Origin: a virus
Strand: one strand, 5' to 3'
Virus record (IMG/VR): IMGVR_UViG_3300009008_000024
Span: 1-64,000 of that record
DNA length: 64,000 nucleotides
A program made the position numbers and the translations under genes. The notes under the pieces were generated by a model. That model was not told the DNA's origin, ran no database searches, and worked only from the letters and a program-made list of their open reading frames with translations. This document shows, piece after piece, positions 44,953 through 53,746 of this stretch (within the stretch, counting starts at the first letter, position 1; every line of letters begins with the position of its first letter).

Positions 44953-45722
44953 GCATAGTATACCAATATAACAAAATAATTATTGGAGGGTCTTTGTCGG
45001 CATTGCTGTACGGGCACAGAAACAAAATTCCTGTAGTATACGCTACTCCGAGAGTTCCTTTGTTTTTTGAGTCTGATAGCGCAGGCAGAAGTAAGCAAGA
45101 ATTATGGCATAAACTATCTTTCCAATTATCATTAGCGGGGTTGATGCCGATGTCAGATAAGGTAGTAAGTCTCAGGATTGAAGACGACGGCATATTAAAG
45201 GCGTTTACTGATGATCCTTTTTACGCCACATTTCAATGCGGGGAATTTATTGTGTTTGACGACACCAACCTTGAAGGGTATGATTCTGAGATCGAGCAGT
45301 CGCACAAATACCGGGTACTTGATTGGATCAACGACAGGAAGAGTTCTCCTCATGATGTTGACTATCTTGAATCCGATGAGGATTTTGTGAAAGAGGTATA
45401 TTTTTATCCGTCTAAGAGGATAGATGGAAATTGGAGCGGCAAGAAGGATATCCTAGCAATATCTTACTTGACGCACGATCAGATTGATAGTGTGGAATAC
45501 TGCGACACATATGTTAAGTTTAAGGTGTTGCACATGATGAAGGACGCTGGCATTGTTGGACCAAAGAACGGCAAGAACAAGAGGGATCCTACAAAGCACA
45601 ACTACTTGTCCATCAAACTGGAAACATCCAACCGGGAAGTGGAACCAGTTATACGAGGACCATACCATGAAGAGCAACTTTTGAAGGGGTTTGAATTGAA
45701 CCATAGGCATCTAGATGGATAA
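44949..45722 (+). CDS. Rossmann-like protein of unknown function (paired with the next gene)
   Basis: 257 residues. Begins YNKIIIGGSLSALLYGHRNK, a beta-alpha-beta start like FAD/NAD-binding Rossmann folds, but the classic GxGxxG is only partly met (GGSLSA), so cofactor binding is uncertain. The rest is not recognised. It overlaps thyX upstream and the nucleotidyltransferase-like gene downstream by 8 nt, which suggests a functional pair. Confidence 0.5.
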   Translation: MSIVYQYNKIIIGGSLSALLYGHRNKIPVVYATPRVPLFFESDSAGRSKQELWHKLSFQLSLAGLMPMSDKVVSLRIEDDGILKAFTDDPFYATFQCGEFIVFDDTNLEGYDSEIEQSHKYRVLDWINDRKSSPHDVDYLESDEDFVKEVYFYPSKRIDGNWSGKKDILAISYLTHDQIDSVEYCDTYVKFKVLHMMKDAGIVGPKNGKNKRDPTKHNYLSIKLETSNREVEPVIRGPYHEEQLLKGFELNHRHLDG

Positions 45723-46662
45723 GAAGCCGTCTAACACAACATACTTTAGTTTAGCGGGCGTCGTGCCTATCGCTGGTGAAAAACTGGATTATAATTTTCC
45801 ATGGCATGATAGCATGATGCCTATTGGTAAAAATTATCTTGCAGTGGAGCGTAGCGTATATGAGTGTGCTGTTGTGGGTTGTGAAAGTATTTGGATTGTA
45901 TGCCACAAAGAGATGCAATCTCTCATCCGCCACCGCCTAGGCGATTGGATATCAGATCCTGCAACATCGCCCGGGGTAAAGGCGCACTTTGTCAAATTTC
46001 CATCGCAACACACGAAGTATATACCCATCTATTATGTCCCTATCCACCCAAAGGATAGGGACAAGAGAGACTGCCTATCTTGGAGTGTGGTGTATGGTGC
46101 GATGAGAGCTTTTTCGTTGTCCAAAATAATTAGCAAGTGGACGGTGCCAGATAAGTACTATGTCTCATTTCCATATGGAGTGTACGATCCTACGCAATTG
46201 CAGAAGTACCGCAGAGATATATCAAGCAAGAAGGAGTTTCGCCTATCTTATAGGGGAGAGACTGTTAGAGACGGGAAATATCTCTCTTTTACGTTTGACG
46301 CTGAAGATTGGAAAAAATTCAGAAGAGTTATACGAAGTGGCACTGGGAAATACGAACCAGGTTCGTATTTTGATGAGGAAGAAGGCGCCATAAAAGGAAA
46401 CACCCTTCCTGTAAGCGAAAGGTATAGCGCCAAACACTTTTCCTTACAGGAGGTATTCGGATGTCTCTCAGCGCAACCCCATGATGATCACGAAATTGAT
46501 TGCTATTATGGCGTAGATAACTGGGAAGACTATTGTGCATACATGAGCGCCGAAATGCCCAAGATTTCCAAGAGACCAGATTATATTCTGAAGTATCACG
46601 AGCATAATCCTTTTGGGAAAGACAGGGAAGAAATCGTATGCAGCGATGAAAAAAATACTTGA
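45715..46662 (+). CDS. nucleotidyltransferase-like (GT-A fold) protein
   Basis: 315 residues. The N terminus SLAGVVPIAGEKLDYNFPWH, then MMPIGKNYLAVERSVYECAV and CESIWIVC follow the pattern of sugar-phosphate or other NTP transferases (product-binding loop, P-x-hydrophobic-x-K region, strand before the acidic motif). Reaction unknown. Paired by overlap with the Rossmann-like gene. A role in modified nucleotides or surface sugars is possible but not shown. Confidence 0.5.
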   Translation: MDKKPSNTTYFSLAGVVPIAGEKLDYNFPWHDSMMPIGKNYLAVERSVYECAVVGCESIWIVCHKEMQSLIRHRLGDWISDPATSPGVKAHFVKFPSQHTKYIPIYYVPIHPKDRDKRDCLSWSVVYGAMRAFSLSKIISKWTVPDKYYVSFPYGVYDPTQLQKYRRDISSKKEFRLSYRGETVRDGKYLSFTFDAEDWKKFRRVIRSGTGKYEPGSYFDEEEGAIKGNTLPVSERYSAKHFSLQEVFGCLSAQPHDDHEIDCYYGVDNWEDYCAYMSAEMPKISKRPDYILKYHEHNPFGKDREEIVCSDEKNT

Positions 46663-46687
46663 CATTTCCTTGGTATTGTGTTATGAT
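46659..46687 (+). promoter_or_regulatory. sigma-70-type promoter for tRNAs and hsp20 (TTGACA-17-TATGAT)
   Basis: Perfect -35 at 46659-46664 overlapping the stop of the preceding gene, 17-bp spacer, TATGAT at 46682-46687, 16 nt before the first tRNA. Confidence 0.85.
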
Positions 46688-46703
46688 GTGGTATCTTAGA
46701 CAG

Positions 46704-46788
46704 GCCGGGATGGCGGAAATGGTAGACGCAGTGGACTTAAAATCCATCGTTCTCTCTGAACTTGAGGGTTCAAGTCCCTCTCTCGGTA
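46704..46788 (+). tRNA. tRNA-Leu (anticodon UAA)
   Basis: Class II tRNA with long variable arm. Acceptor GCCGGGA/TCTCGGT with G-U pairs, anticodon loop CTTAAAA (TAA at 46738-46740), T arm GAGGG/CCCTC around TTCAAGT. CCA not encoded. Confidence 0.92.
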
Positions 46789-46793
46789 TTTTT

Positions 46794-46869
46794 CTACCTG
46801 TAGCTCAGTGGTTAGAGCATCCGTCTTATAAGCGGGAGGTCGATGGTTCAATCCCATCCAGGTGGACCA
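46794..46869 (+). tRNA. tRNA-Ile (anticodon UAU), CCA encoded
   Basis: Acceptor CTACCTG/CAGGTGG, D arm AGCTCAGTGGTTAGAGC, anticodon loop CTTATAA (TAT at 46827-46829), T arm GATGG/CCATC around TTCAATC, and a genomic CCA end at 46867-46869. Reads AUA, a codon used often in this phage and read poorly by many hosts. The 101 nt after it hold only a 6-bp hairpin near 46909 and the hsp20 ribosome-binding site. Confidence 0.88.
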
Positions 46870-46970
46870 GGTAACACTAGACAGTGGATGTGTGGTGTTT
46901 ATAGTGAGATTGCGCTGCCGTTTTGGAGCGCATTAACCAAGTCATACTTGCTTATAAAGGAGAAAATATT

Positions 46971-47399
46971 ATGACTAATCCAATGATAAAAAGAGTGAAC
47001 TACCCTTCAATTGTAGGGAGGGGCACTTTCGATCAATTTTTCAACCAGATTTTCGAGGATCCATTTACAATGGTGAAGAGGTCAACAGAGGGATATCCCC
47101 TCACAGACCTGTACAAGGATGAAGAGGAGAATCAGGTTATTGAAGTAGCATTGGCGGGGTTTTCAAGAGACGAGTTGAACATTGAGGTTAAAGATAACTC
47201 AATTACTATCTCGTGCGAGTCCGCCGGAACAGATGAGCAGCAGCGAAGGATTGCGCGTAGGTCTTTTACGCGGTCTTTCGTCGATTACGATCATCAACTC
47301 GACATGAGGAAGTCGGGCGCCTCATTTGAAAATGGGTTGTTGAAAATTGTTATTCCGCCTACGGAAGAAGCAAAACCGACTGTTATTGATATCCAGTAA
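46971..47399 (+). CDS. small heat-shock protein (Hsp20 / alpha-crystallin)
   Basis: 142 residues from ATG 46971, the first ATG with a good ribosome-binding site (AAAGGAG). The alpha-crystallin domain spans about 35-135: FDQFFNQIFEDPF at the N arm, VIEVALAGFSRDELNIEV, and the A/G-x-x-x-x-G-x-L element as ASFENGLLKIVIP. ATP-independent holdase; such genes are common in T4-like cyanophages. Co-transcribed with the tRNAs. Confidence 0.9.
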   Translation: MTNPMIKRVNYPSIVGRGTFDQFFNQIFEDPFTMVKRSTEGYPLTDLYKDEEENQVIEVALAGFSRDELNIEVKDNSITISCESAGTDEQQRRIARRSFTRSFVDYDHQLDMRKSGASFENGLLKIVIPPTEEAKPTVIDIQ

Positions 47400-47442
47400 T
47401 AGTTAAAGCAAATGAAGTTACCCTGCTGGTAGTGGGTGGAAC

Positions 47443-47474
47443 GGGCAACTTGGTTGGGAGTTGCCCACTTTTTG
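47443..47474 (+). terminator. rho-independent terminator after hsp20
   Basis: GGGCAACT pairs with AGTTGCCC around an 8-nt loop, followed by ACTTTTT. The other 110 nt of this gap contain nothing recognisable except the ribosome-binding site of the next gene. Confidence 0.75.
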
Positions 47475-47543
47475 GGGAAGAAAAGTGTCGTGGAGAAGCA
47501 TAAGTGAAGTCCGGCGACTTAGTGAAACATAGGAGACTGAAGA

Positions 47544-47759
47544 ATGAAAAGAAAAGTAAAAAATAAAGAATTTTTAGATGCCCTGAAGAGTCATTACAGG
47601 GCAACAAGAGACAAGAGTCTCGTAACTTTAAAACTATATTTAGACCAACCGCTAGCGGTTGCAGATCACGAAGGTGTGATCGAGAGTATGAGCAAGTTAA
47701 CTCAGCAATTGTCGGAAGCTGAAGAGTCACTTAAAACTCTAGAAACTCACTTCGAGTAG
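47544..47759 (+). CDS. small helical protein of unknown function
   Basis: 71 residues with ATAGGAGA upstream. Helical throughout, basic N terminus and acidic C terminus with heptad-like Leu spacing (LTQQLSEAEESLKTLETH). Small proteins like this often lie beside hsp20 in marine T4-type phages. No known function. 14 nt before the polymerase gene. Confidence 0.6.
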   Translation: MKRKVKNKEFLDALKSHYRATRDKSLVTLKLYLDQPLAVADHEGVIESMSKLTQQLSEAEESLKTLETHFE

Positions 47760-47773
47760 AAAGATAAATTCCA

Positions 47774-50700
47774 TTGGAAAGAAAAGAATCAAAAATTCCC
47801 TTTGTTGGATTACACGCACACAGCGTGGCGAGTGTGTTTGACGGGTTAGGATATCCAGCAGAGCATATGGATTTCGCATATCAGAATGGCATGGATGCGC
47901 TCGCGCTTACTGATCATGGAAACATGAATGGTTTAGCATATCAGGTGATGCACGCGAAGAAGATGAGCGAGGAAGGAAAAGACTTTAAACCAATATTTGG
48001 ATTAGAGGCATACTTTATACCCTCCATCGATGAATGGCGCCGCGACTATGATAGGATAAAGGAAGAGCGCGCAAATAGCAAGGGAAGGGGAAAGAGTATT
48101 GATGGTGATGTAAGTGGTGTTACGGTTGAGGTGGAGGAAGATACCAAGAGTGTAACAAAGAACATTCTCAATCGCCGCCGCCACATGGTCTTGCTAGCAC
48201 AAAATCAAAAAGGACTCCATAACCTCTTCCAATTGGTCTCTAAGAGTTATCGTGACGAAAACCACTATAGGTTTCCGCGCATGGATGCGGCGCTGCTTAA
48301 AGAGCATAACGAAGGAATTATTGCTTCTTCTGCGTGCTTGGGAGGGGTGTACGCTGGTGACTTTTGGGAAAACCGAGAAGAGGGATCTGACAGTGTTCTG
48401 AGGGCGATGAGAGATACTACCGAAACTATGTTGGATATATTTGGGGATCGATGGTACGCCGAGGTTCAATGGAATAGGATCAAAGAACAGCATCAACTAA
48501 ACAAATATGTCATTCAGGTTGCCGAAGAGTTTGGCATTAAACTAGTAAGTACGGCAGATAGTCACTACCCCAACCCTTCTTTATGGAAGCAGAGAGAAGT
48601 ATATAAGCAAATTGGATGGAAGGGAATTAAAAATGAAAGCAAACTGCCTGATAGTCTTGAGGAGATGCCTTATCAACTTTACCCAAAGAATGGCGATGAG
48701 ATGTGGGATTCGTACAAAAAGTATTCAGAAGCCTGTGGATTCGAATATGATGATAATGTGGTGCGCGACTCTATCACCGAAACATATCACATTGCCCACG
48801 AAAGAATATCCCGGTTCCTACCAAGTAACGAGGTACGGCTTCCAAGTTTTGTGGTCCCCGATGATAAAACCGCCGCCGCAACCCTTGTTGATTGCGCGAC
48901 TGAGGGACTTCAGCAAGCCGGCTTTGGTAAAGACGCCGTTTATGTAGAGAGGTTGAACGAGGAACTAGAAGTAATTAACGCTAATGATTTTGCGCAATAT
49001 TTCCTAACAATGAAAGCGATATCCGATATTGCAATATCGAAGCAGTTAGTCGGGCCAGCGCGTGGCAGCGCCGCCGGATCTTTGGTCTCATACGTTCTTG
49101 GAATTACCCAGATTGATCCCATTGAACACGATTTGCTGTTCGAGAGGTTTATGACGAGGAATCAGAAGGATGTCGGATTTCCAGATATTGACTATGACGT
49201 TTCAGATCCGATGGAACTAAAGGAAGACTTGATCGAGGAGTGGGGAGAGGATAAGGTAGTTCCTATTTCTAATTGGAATACGCTTCAATTGAAATCACTG
49301 ATCAAAGACATTAGTAAGATGAACAATATCCCCTTTCAGGAAGTAAATGTTGTTACCATGCGAATGATGCAGGAAGCAACGCCTGCCGCAAAGGCAGCAA
49401 AAGGAATGGCGGCAGGACTCTATATACCAGACTTTGAAGAGGTAAAGAAATATAGTGCGTCACTCGGCGATTTCTTCAGGAAGTATCCTGAGATAGAATC
49501 GCACGTAGATGCTTTGTATGGGCAAATTAGGAGTTGCTCTCGCCATGCAGGTGGAATAGTTGTGGGCGACGACCTAGATAAGTGTATGCCCCTCATCAAC
49601 AGTGGAGGCGTTAGACAGACTCCATGGAGCGAGGGTCAAAATGTTAGGCACCTGGAACCAATGGGGTTCATTAAGTTCGACATCTTGGGTTTGGCGTCTT
49701 TACGCATGATGGAGAGTGCTATTCGGCACGTCCTCAAGCGACATTATGGAAACAAGGATCCGTCCTTTGCAGATGTTAGGGATTTTTATGATGAAAAATT
49801 ACACCCCAAGGTAATCGATCTGACAGACCAGAAAGTATATAAAAATATTTTCCACAAAGGGAAGTGGGCGGGAATATTTCAGTTTACTGAAGGTGGAGCA
49901 CAGCGATTTTGCCAGCAGGCAAAACCAACCAATATTGTGGACTTATCTGCTATCACGAGTATTTATAGACCTGGACCTTTGTCTGCTAAGGTAGATCAGC
50001 ATTACGTTGAGGCGAAGAAGAATCCAGAGAGCATTCAATATGCGCACCCCATAGTGAGGGAAGTCACACAAGAGACTTACGGGTTTCTTATCTTCCAAGA
50101 GCAAATAGCTATGTTGGCGCATCGACTGGGGCAAGATCTAAGTTTGGATGAGGGCAATCTTTTGCGCAAAATTCTCACTAAGAAGGGCGCCGGAAAGGCG
50201 AAAATTAAGGCAAAGATTCACCGGAAATTCATTGAGGGTTGCTGCACCAAGCATGGCATAGATCCATCCACTGCGCAAAATCTTTGGGACAAGTTTGAAT
50301 ATTTTTCTGGGTACGGGTTCAACAAGAGTCATGCCTTGAGCTATAGCATCTTATCCTTTCAGTGTGCGTGGTTGATGACTTACTATCCAGTTGAGTGGAC
50401 TGCCGCCTTCTTAGACAAGGAACCAGAAACACGCAAAGAGAAGGCAATCAACATTGCTCAGAGCATGGGGTTTGGCATAAAAAGGTTGGATGTCAATACT
50501 AGTGGATTTTCGTGGGAAATAGATGAGGCGGGAGAGACGCTCATACAACCCCTTACCAGTGTGAAGGGGTTGGGCGCCGCAGCAATAAAAGAGATCATAG
50601 ATTATCGTCCTTTCGCCACCGTGGAGGAGTTCCTGTTTCACGACCGCATGTCATATTCAAAAGTAAACAAGAAGAGTCTTGATGCGTTGGTGAGATCTCA

Positions 50701-51205
50701 GGCGATGAACAACTTAATTGATGAAAGGTTCGTAGGACTTAAGCATTTCTGGACGGCAGTTGTTTCGGAAAGACCCCGAAAAGAAAAGAATCTAATTGAA
50801 AACATTTCAAAATTCTCAGATGTAGGAAATTTTTCTCCTGAAGAAAAGTTAGAATATTTGATTGATCTGACTGGACTGTTTCCATTCGATTTGGTTATGT
50901 CATCTGAAATCAAACAAAGACTGGAAGATAAGTATGTTCCTCCGATTAGCGAGTACGATCCAGATTTGGGAGTGGTGTGGTTTATCCCGAGGAAGGTGAT
51001 TCCGAAGAAAACGAAGTTCGGGAAAGATTGGTGGCTCGTAGAGGTGATAGACGAGAACAGCACAGTCACTGCGATCAAGTGTTGGGGCGTGAGGAGCACA
51101 GATGTTATACATCTCAACCGCCCGTATATGGCAAAGTTAGAGTGTGATCCAGTATGGGGGTTTAGCACTAGAAGTATACGGCACACTTTTAGGTTGTTGG
51201 GGTAG
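47774..51205 (+). CDS. dnaE: family C DNA polymerase (DnaE-like, Pol III alpha)
   Basis: 1143 residues, close to E. coli DnaE (1160). N-terminal PHP domain: HAHSVASVFDG and ALTDHGNMNG supply the metal-binding His/Asp set. Palm: GPARGSAAGSLVSYVLGI, then FPDIDYDV with the catalytic Asp pair at 471/473. RPGPL, GFNKSHALSYSILSFQCAW (fingers) and a C-terminal OB-fold (KTKFGKDWWLVEV, IKCWG) follow. The only convincing start is TTG at 47774. This is the likely replicative polymerase; no T4-type family B gp43 is seen in the window. It may use a phage or host sliding clamp. Confidence 0.92.
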   Translation: MERKESKIPFVGLHAHSVASVFDGLGYPAEHMDFAYQNGMDALALTDHGNMNGLAYQVMHAKKMSEEGKDFKPIFGLEAYFIPSIDEWRRDYDRIKEERANSKGRGKSIDGDVSGVTVEVEEDTKSVTKNILNRRRHMVLLAQNQKGLHNLFQLVSKSYRDENHYRFPRMDAALLKEHNEGIIASSACLGGVYAGDFWENREEGSDSVLRAMRDTTETMLDIFGDRWYAEVQWNRIKEQHQLNKYVIQVAEEFGIKLVSTADSHYPNPSLWKQREVYKQIGWKGIKNESKLPDSLEEMPYQLYPKNGDEMWDSYKKYSEACGFEYDDNVVRDSITETYHIAHERISRFLPSNEVRLPSFVVPDDKTAAATLVDCATEGLQQAGFGKDAVYVERLNEELEVINANDFAQYFLTMKAISDIAISKQLVGPARGSAAGSLVSYVLGITQIDPIEHDLLFERFMTRNQKDVGFPDIDYDVSDPMELKEDLIEEWGEDKVVPISNWNTLQLKSLIKDISKMNNIPFQEVNVVTMRMMQEATPAAKAAKGMAAGLYIPDFEEVKKYSASLGDFFRKYPEIESHVDALYGQIRSCSRHAGGIVVGDDLDKCMPLINSGGVRQTPWSEGQNVRHLEPMGFIKFDILGLASLRMMESAIRHVLKRHYGNKDPSFADVRDFYDEKLHPKVIDLTDQKVYKNIFHKGKWAGIFQFTEGGAQRFCQQAKPTNIVDLSAITSIYRPGPLSAKVDQHYVEAKKNPESIQYAHPIVREVTQETYGFLIFQEQIAMLAHRLGQDLSLDEGNLLRKILTKKGAGKAKIKAKIHRKFIEGCCTKHGIDPSTAQNLWDKFEYFSGYGFNKSHALSYSILSFQCAWLMTYYPVEWTAAFLDKEPETRKEKAINIAQSMGFGIKRLDVNTSGFSWEIDEAGETLIQPLTSVKGLGAAAIKEIIDYRPFATVEEFLFHDRMSYSKVNKKSLDALVRSQAMNNLIDERFVGLKHFWTAVVSERPRKEKNLIENISKFSDVGNFSPEEKLEYLIDLTGLFPFDLVMSSEIKQRLEDKYVPPISEYDPDLGVVWFIPRKVIPKKTKFGKDWWLVEVIDENSTVTAIKCWGVRSTDVIHLNRPYMAKLECDPVWGFSTRSIRHTFRLLG

Positions 51206-51206
51206 T

Positions 51207-51959
51207 ATGTATTTGAATATGGATTGTCTGGATTTCCTTGGGCGGGTAGAGAGTGATTCTGTCGATCTAGTCCTCACTGATCCTCCATACTTTGAGATAA
51301 TAAAGGATGGGTGGGATAACCAGTGGGAGAGTGAAGGGGAATATCTTGAATGGTGTGAGAGATGGACATCTGAATGTGTCCGCGTTTTGAAACCGGGAAG
51401 GTGCCTTTATGTGTGGGGGACTACGAAGACTGATACTTTTTTGAAGTACAAATTGAATGTTCTCAATTCTCAAGAGGAATTGCATTATCAGAATTGGATT
51501 GTTTGGTCCTATGATTGGGGGGGAAGAACCAGAAAAACTTTCCCAAGAAAGCACGAAGATTTGTTGATGTATTCAAAGGGAAAAGAATTTTTGTTTAATG
51601 CAGACGATGTGCGCATACCCTATAAGATGGCAAAGAACATAAGGGGAAACGCTCAGAATAATCCGCTCGGCAAACTTCCAACTGATGTGTGGCATAAAAA
51701 TAACCACACTATGTCGATAGAGTATGCCGGTTGGCACCCCACCCAAAAACCACTAGAACTCTTAGAGAGGGTCATTAGGGCACACACCAACCCCGGCGAC
51801 GTTGTGTTGGATATTTTTGGCGGATCTGGTTCGACTATGATAGCGTGCGAATTGGCAGGCAGAAGGTTTGTTGGGTGTGAACTAGACATAGGATACTATG
51901 AGAAATCTAAGGAGAGGATGGAAAAGATTGTTCCTCTTCTCAAAAAAAGGAGTAAGTAA
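51207..51959 (+). CDS. DNA methyltransferase (N4-cytosine/N6-adenine type)
   Basis: 250 residues from ATG 51207, two bases after the polymerase stop. Catalytic DPPY (LVLTDPPYFEI) comes before the AdoMet motif DIFGGSGSTMIACEL, i.e. beta-class order; WHPTQKPLELLERVI is the usual lead-in to the AdoMet site. Acts on an exocyclic amino group of A or C; target unknown. No cognate restriction enzyme nearby, so probably protection from host restriction. Confidence 0.85.
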   Translation: MYLNMDCLDFLGRVESDSVDLVLTDPPYFEIIKDGWDNQWESEGEYLEWCERWTSECVRVLKPGRCLYVWGTTKTDTFLKYKLNVLNSQEELHYQNWIVWSYDWGGRTRKTFPRKHEDLLMYSKGKEFLFNADDVRIPYKMAKNIRGNAQNNPLGKLPTDVWHKNNHTMSIEYAGWHPTQKPLELLERVIRAHTNPGDVVLDIFGGSGSTMIACELAGRRFVGCELDIGYYEKSKERMEKIVPLLKKRSK

Positions 51960-51960
51960 G

Positions 51961-52107
51961 ATGAAAAAAATTATGATAGCATGCTTTTTATGCTTGACAT
52001 CTTGTGCAGAAGATGATAAACTGATATGTAGCGAAATGGATGGTGGCACTGTGGATTCGGGATGTCTCGATGAGCAAATCGTTGCATTTCCAGATTTGCT
52101 GAACTAA
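51961..52107 (+). CDS. small predicted lipoprotein
   Basis: 48 residues. MKKIMIACFLCLTSC is a short signal peptide with lipobox LTSC (Cys15 as lipidated residue), then an acidic 33-residue mature part with two more Cys. Strong ribosome-binding site (AAAAAAGGAG). Small phage lipoproteins often take part in superinfection exclusion or lysis; the function here is unknown. Confidence 0.6.
   Translation: MKKIMIACFLCLTSCAEDDKLICSEMDGGTVDSGCLDEQIVAFPDLLN
51994..52022 (+). promoter_or_regulatory. possible intragenic sigma-70-type promoter (TTGACA-17-TAAACT)
   Basis: Perfect CTTGACA with 17-bp spacer, but the -10 matches only 4 of 6. It lies inside the lipoprotein gene and could serve the ParB-like/dUTPase unit. 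Confidence 0.35.
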
Positions 52108-52126
52108 TAGAAAGGAAAGTGAAAGA

Positions 52127-52300
52127 ATGGTCAAGATGGAACTAGTGAGAGATCCTAGTGGTGCCGAGGATGATTTTGTTATCGTCTATAATGATGGTGA
52201 AATCACTGGGTATCGCGAGACATTGTTTGAAGTAGAAATTGACAGGAGCAAAAACCATATAAAACCAATTAAGGAAAAGGAGAAGAGTAGTGAAGAATGA
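52127..52300 (+). CDS. small acidic protein of unknown function
   Basis: 57 residues. ATG 52127 after AAAGGAAAG; product MVKMELVRDPSGAEDDFVIV..., a likely two- or three-strand beta fold then a Lys/Glu-rich tail. Its stop overlaps the next gene's GTG start by 11 nt, a coupling seen throughout this region. Confidence 0.55.
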   Translation: MVKMELVRDPSGAEDDFVIVYNDGEITGYRETLFEVEIDRSKNHIKPIKEKEKSSEE

Positions 52301-53198
52301 AAATAATGTGCGAAATTTAAACCGCGCAGTGCAAAATTTAAATTTAGGGAAAGTCCCGCCAACTCATGGTTGGGAGATAGTCGATGCCACAGTCGCCAAA
52401 GATCTGCTAGCGAAAAATAAAGGCAATCGTACTGTGAATAAGCAAAAGGTAAAATATTACAAGAGAATTATTGAAAGTGGGGAATTTAAGGATTATTCTG
52501 GCGATCCCATTTGCATTGATACTAATGACACTCTCATCAACGGACAGCATAGACTGAAGGCAATCCTGGAAACTAACTCCCAGTTCGTGATGGGGGTTAT
52601 GCGAAATTGTCTACCGGAGATTGCCAATGTCATGGATCAGGGCATGCCACGTAGTGTGTCGGACTTGTTAGATATCAAGCATGGTGCGCAGGACATCAAG
52701 TATAAGAACATGCTATCATCGGATGCGAAAAGAATCACGAAGGGATTTGGAACAAACTCTTATCTGGCGCCGTCAAACAACGAAATAAGCGACTTCGCCA
52801 TAAAGTATAAGGAAACATTTTATGAATTCTACCAAGCCATGGCGAAGAGTAAGTATAGTCAGGTTACGGTGAGGTCAGCCTTTATTGGATTCGCGATTCT
52901 TTATCCGGGTCGAAAGGATGATATTCTTGGGTGGTGCAAATCGCTAGTGGATAACACATTTGCGGAAAAGAAGGATCCTCTCAACCTCTTCAGCAAGAAG
53001 TTTGATGAGTTGGAGGCAAAGAAGAGGAAAGACAAAGACTTGAGAGTCAAGACCGTGATTTTCTATTCGTATGCCCTAGCAATGGTGCAGGCAAAACTTG
53101 ATGGTAAACCAATCAAGCGATTGAAGCCATTGGAATATTGCCCGCTTACGCAAACGACAATGAGCACGACAGATGGCGCCGCCGGTGGCAAAAAATGA
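52290..53198 (+). CDS. ParB/Srx-like nuclease-fold protein
   Basis: 302 residues, GTG start after AAAAGGAGAAG. Residues about 20-110 look like a ParB N-terminal-type fold: WEIVDATVAKDLLAKNKGNR..., VNKQKVKYYKRIIESGEF and the hallmark INGQHRLKAILE (G-x-H-R). The C-terminal two thirds are helical with no recognised domain. Phage proteins with GQHRL motifs are poorly characterised; DNA or nucleotide-linked chemistry is likely. The stop overlaps the dUTPase start (ATGA). Confidence 0.6.
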   Translation: MKNENNVRNLNRAVQNLNLGKVPPTHGWEIVDATVAKDLLAKNKGNRTVNKQKVKYYKRIIESGEFKDYSGDPICIDTNDTLINGQHRLKAILETNSQFVMGVMRNCLPEIANVMDQGMPRSVSDLLDIKHGAQDIKYKNMLSSDAKRITKGFGTNSYLAPSNNEISDFAIKYKETFYEFYQAMAKSKYSQVTVRSAFIGFAILYPGRKDDILGWCKSLVDNTFAEKKDPLNLFSKKFDELEAKKRKDKDLRVKTVIFYSYALAMVQAKLDGKPIKRLKPLEYCPLTQTTMSTTDGAAGGKK

Positions 53199-53746
53199 TC
53201 TTAGAGTATACTAGAACTAGGGAGAATGTTATTCCGCCGACTAGGGCAAACCCAAGTGATGCAGGGTTGGACTTGTTTTTCAACCCAGAAGATGGGCAAG
53301 AAATAACATTACAACCGGGAGGTACCGCCTTGTTCCAGACTGGATATAGGTTTGGCATCCCACATGGTTATTGCCTGGAGGTAAAGAACCGTTCAGGCAA
53401 TGCGTCTAAGCGAAGTTTGCTTGTGGGAGCATGCATCATCGACCCAGGTTATGACGGAGAAGTCTTTGTTAATTTACACAACGTAGGCAAAGAGGAGCAA
53501 ACAATTTACTTGGGCGACAAGATTGCCCAAGTAGTGATGTACCCGGTTGTACACTTTAAGGCATTCGAGAAGCATGACAAAGATTTGTACAATTATTATC
53601 CTATTGCTATGAGCGACAGGAAGGATGGCGCCTTGGGGAGTACTGACAAGAAAGGACGCCAGGGAGAACTCTTCGCGGATAATACTGTGCGAGAGTCTAC
53701 TTTGCGATATGCTGACATGTATTTCGATCATGAAGGCGAAAGATGA
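53195..53746 (+). CDS. dut: dUTPase
   Basis: 183 residues from ATG 53195, overlapping the previous stop. All five trimeric dUTPase motifs are seen in order: SDAGLDLFF, NRSGNASK, CIIDPGYDGEV, GDKIAQVVMYPV and DGALGSTDKKG. Converts dUTP to dUMP, keeping uracil out of DNA and feeding ThyX. A 30-residue C-terminal tail follows motif 5. Confidence 0.92.
   Translation: MILEYTRTRENVIPPTRANPSDAGLDLFFNPEDGQEITLQPGGTALFQTGYRFGIPHGYCLEVKNRSGNASKRSLLVGACIIDPGYDGEVFVNLHNVGKEEQTIYLGDKIAQVVMYPVVHFKAFEKHDKDLYNYYPIAMSDRKDGALGSTDKKGRQGELFADNTVRESTLRYADMYFDHEGER

Noticed and set aside
46659-46874. Open frame on the + strand spanning the tRNA-Leu/tRNA-Ile region
   Set aside because: It is the well-known false translation of tRNA genes (AEMVDAVDLKS... 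type); the DNA is fully explained by two tRNAs and a promoter.
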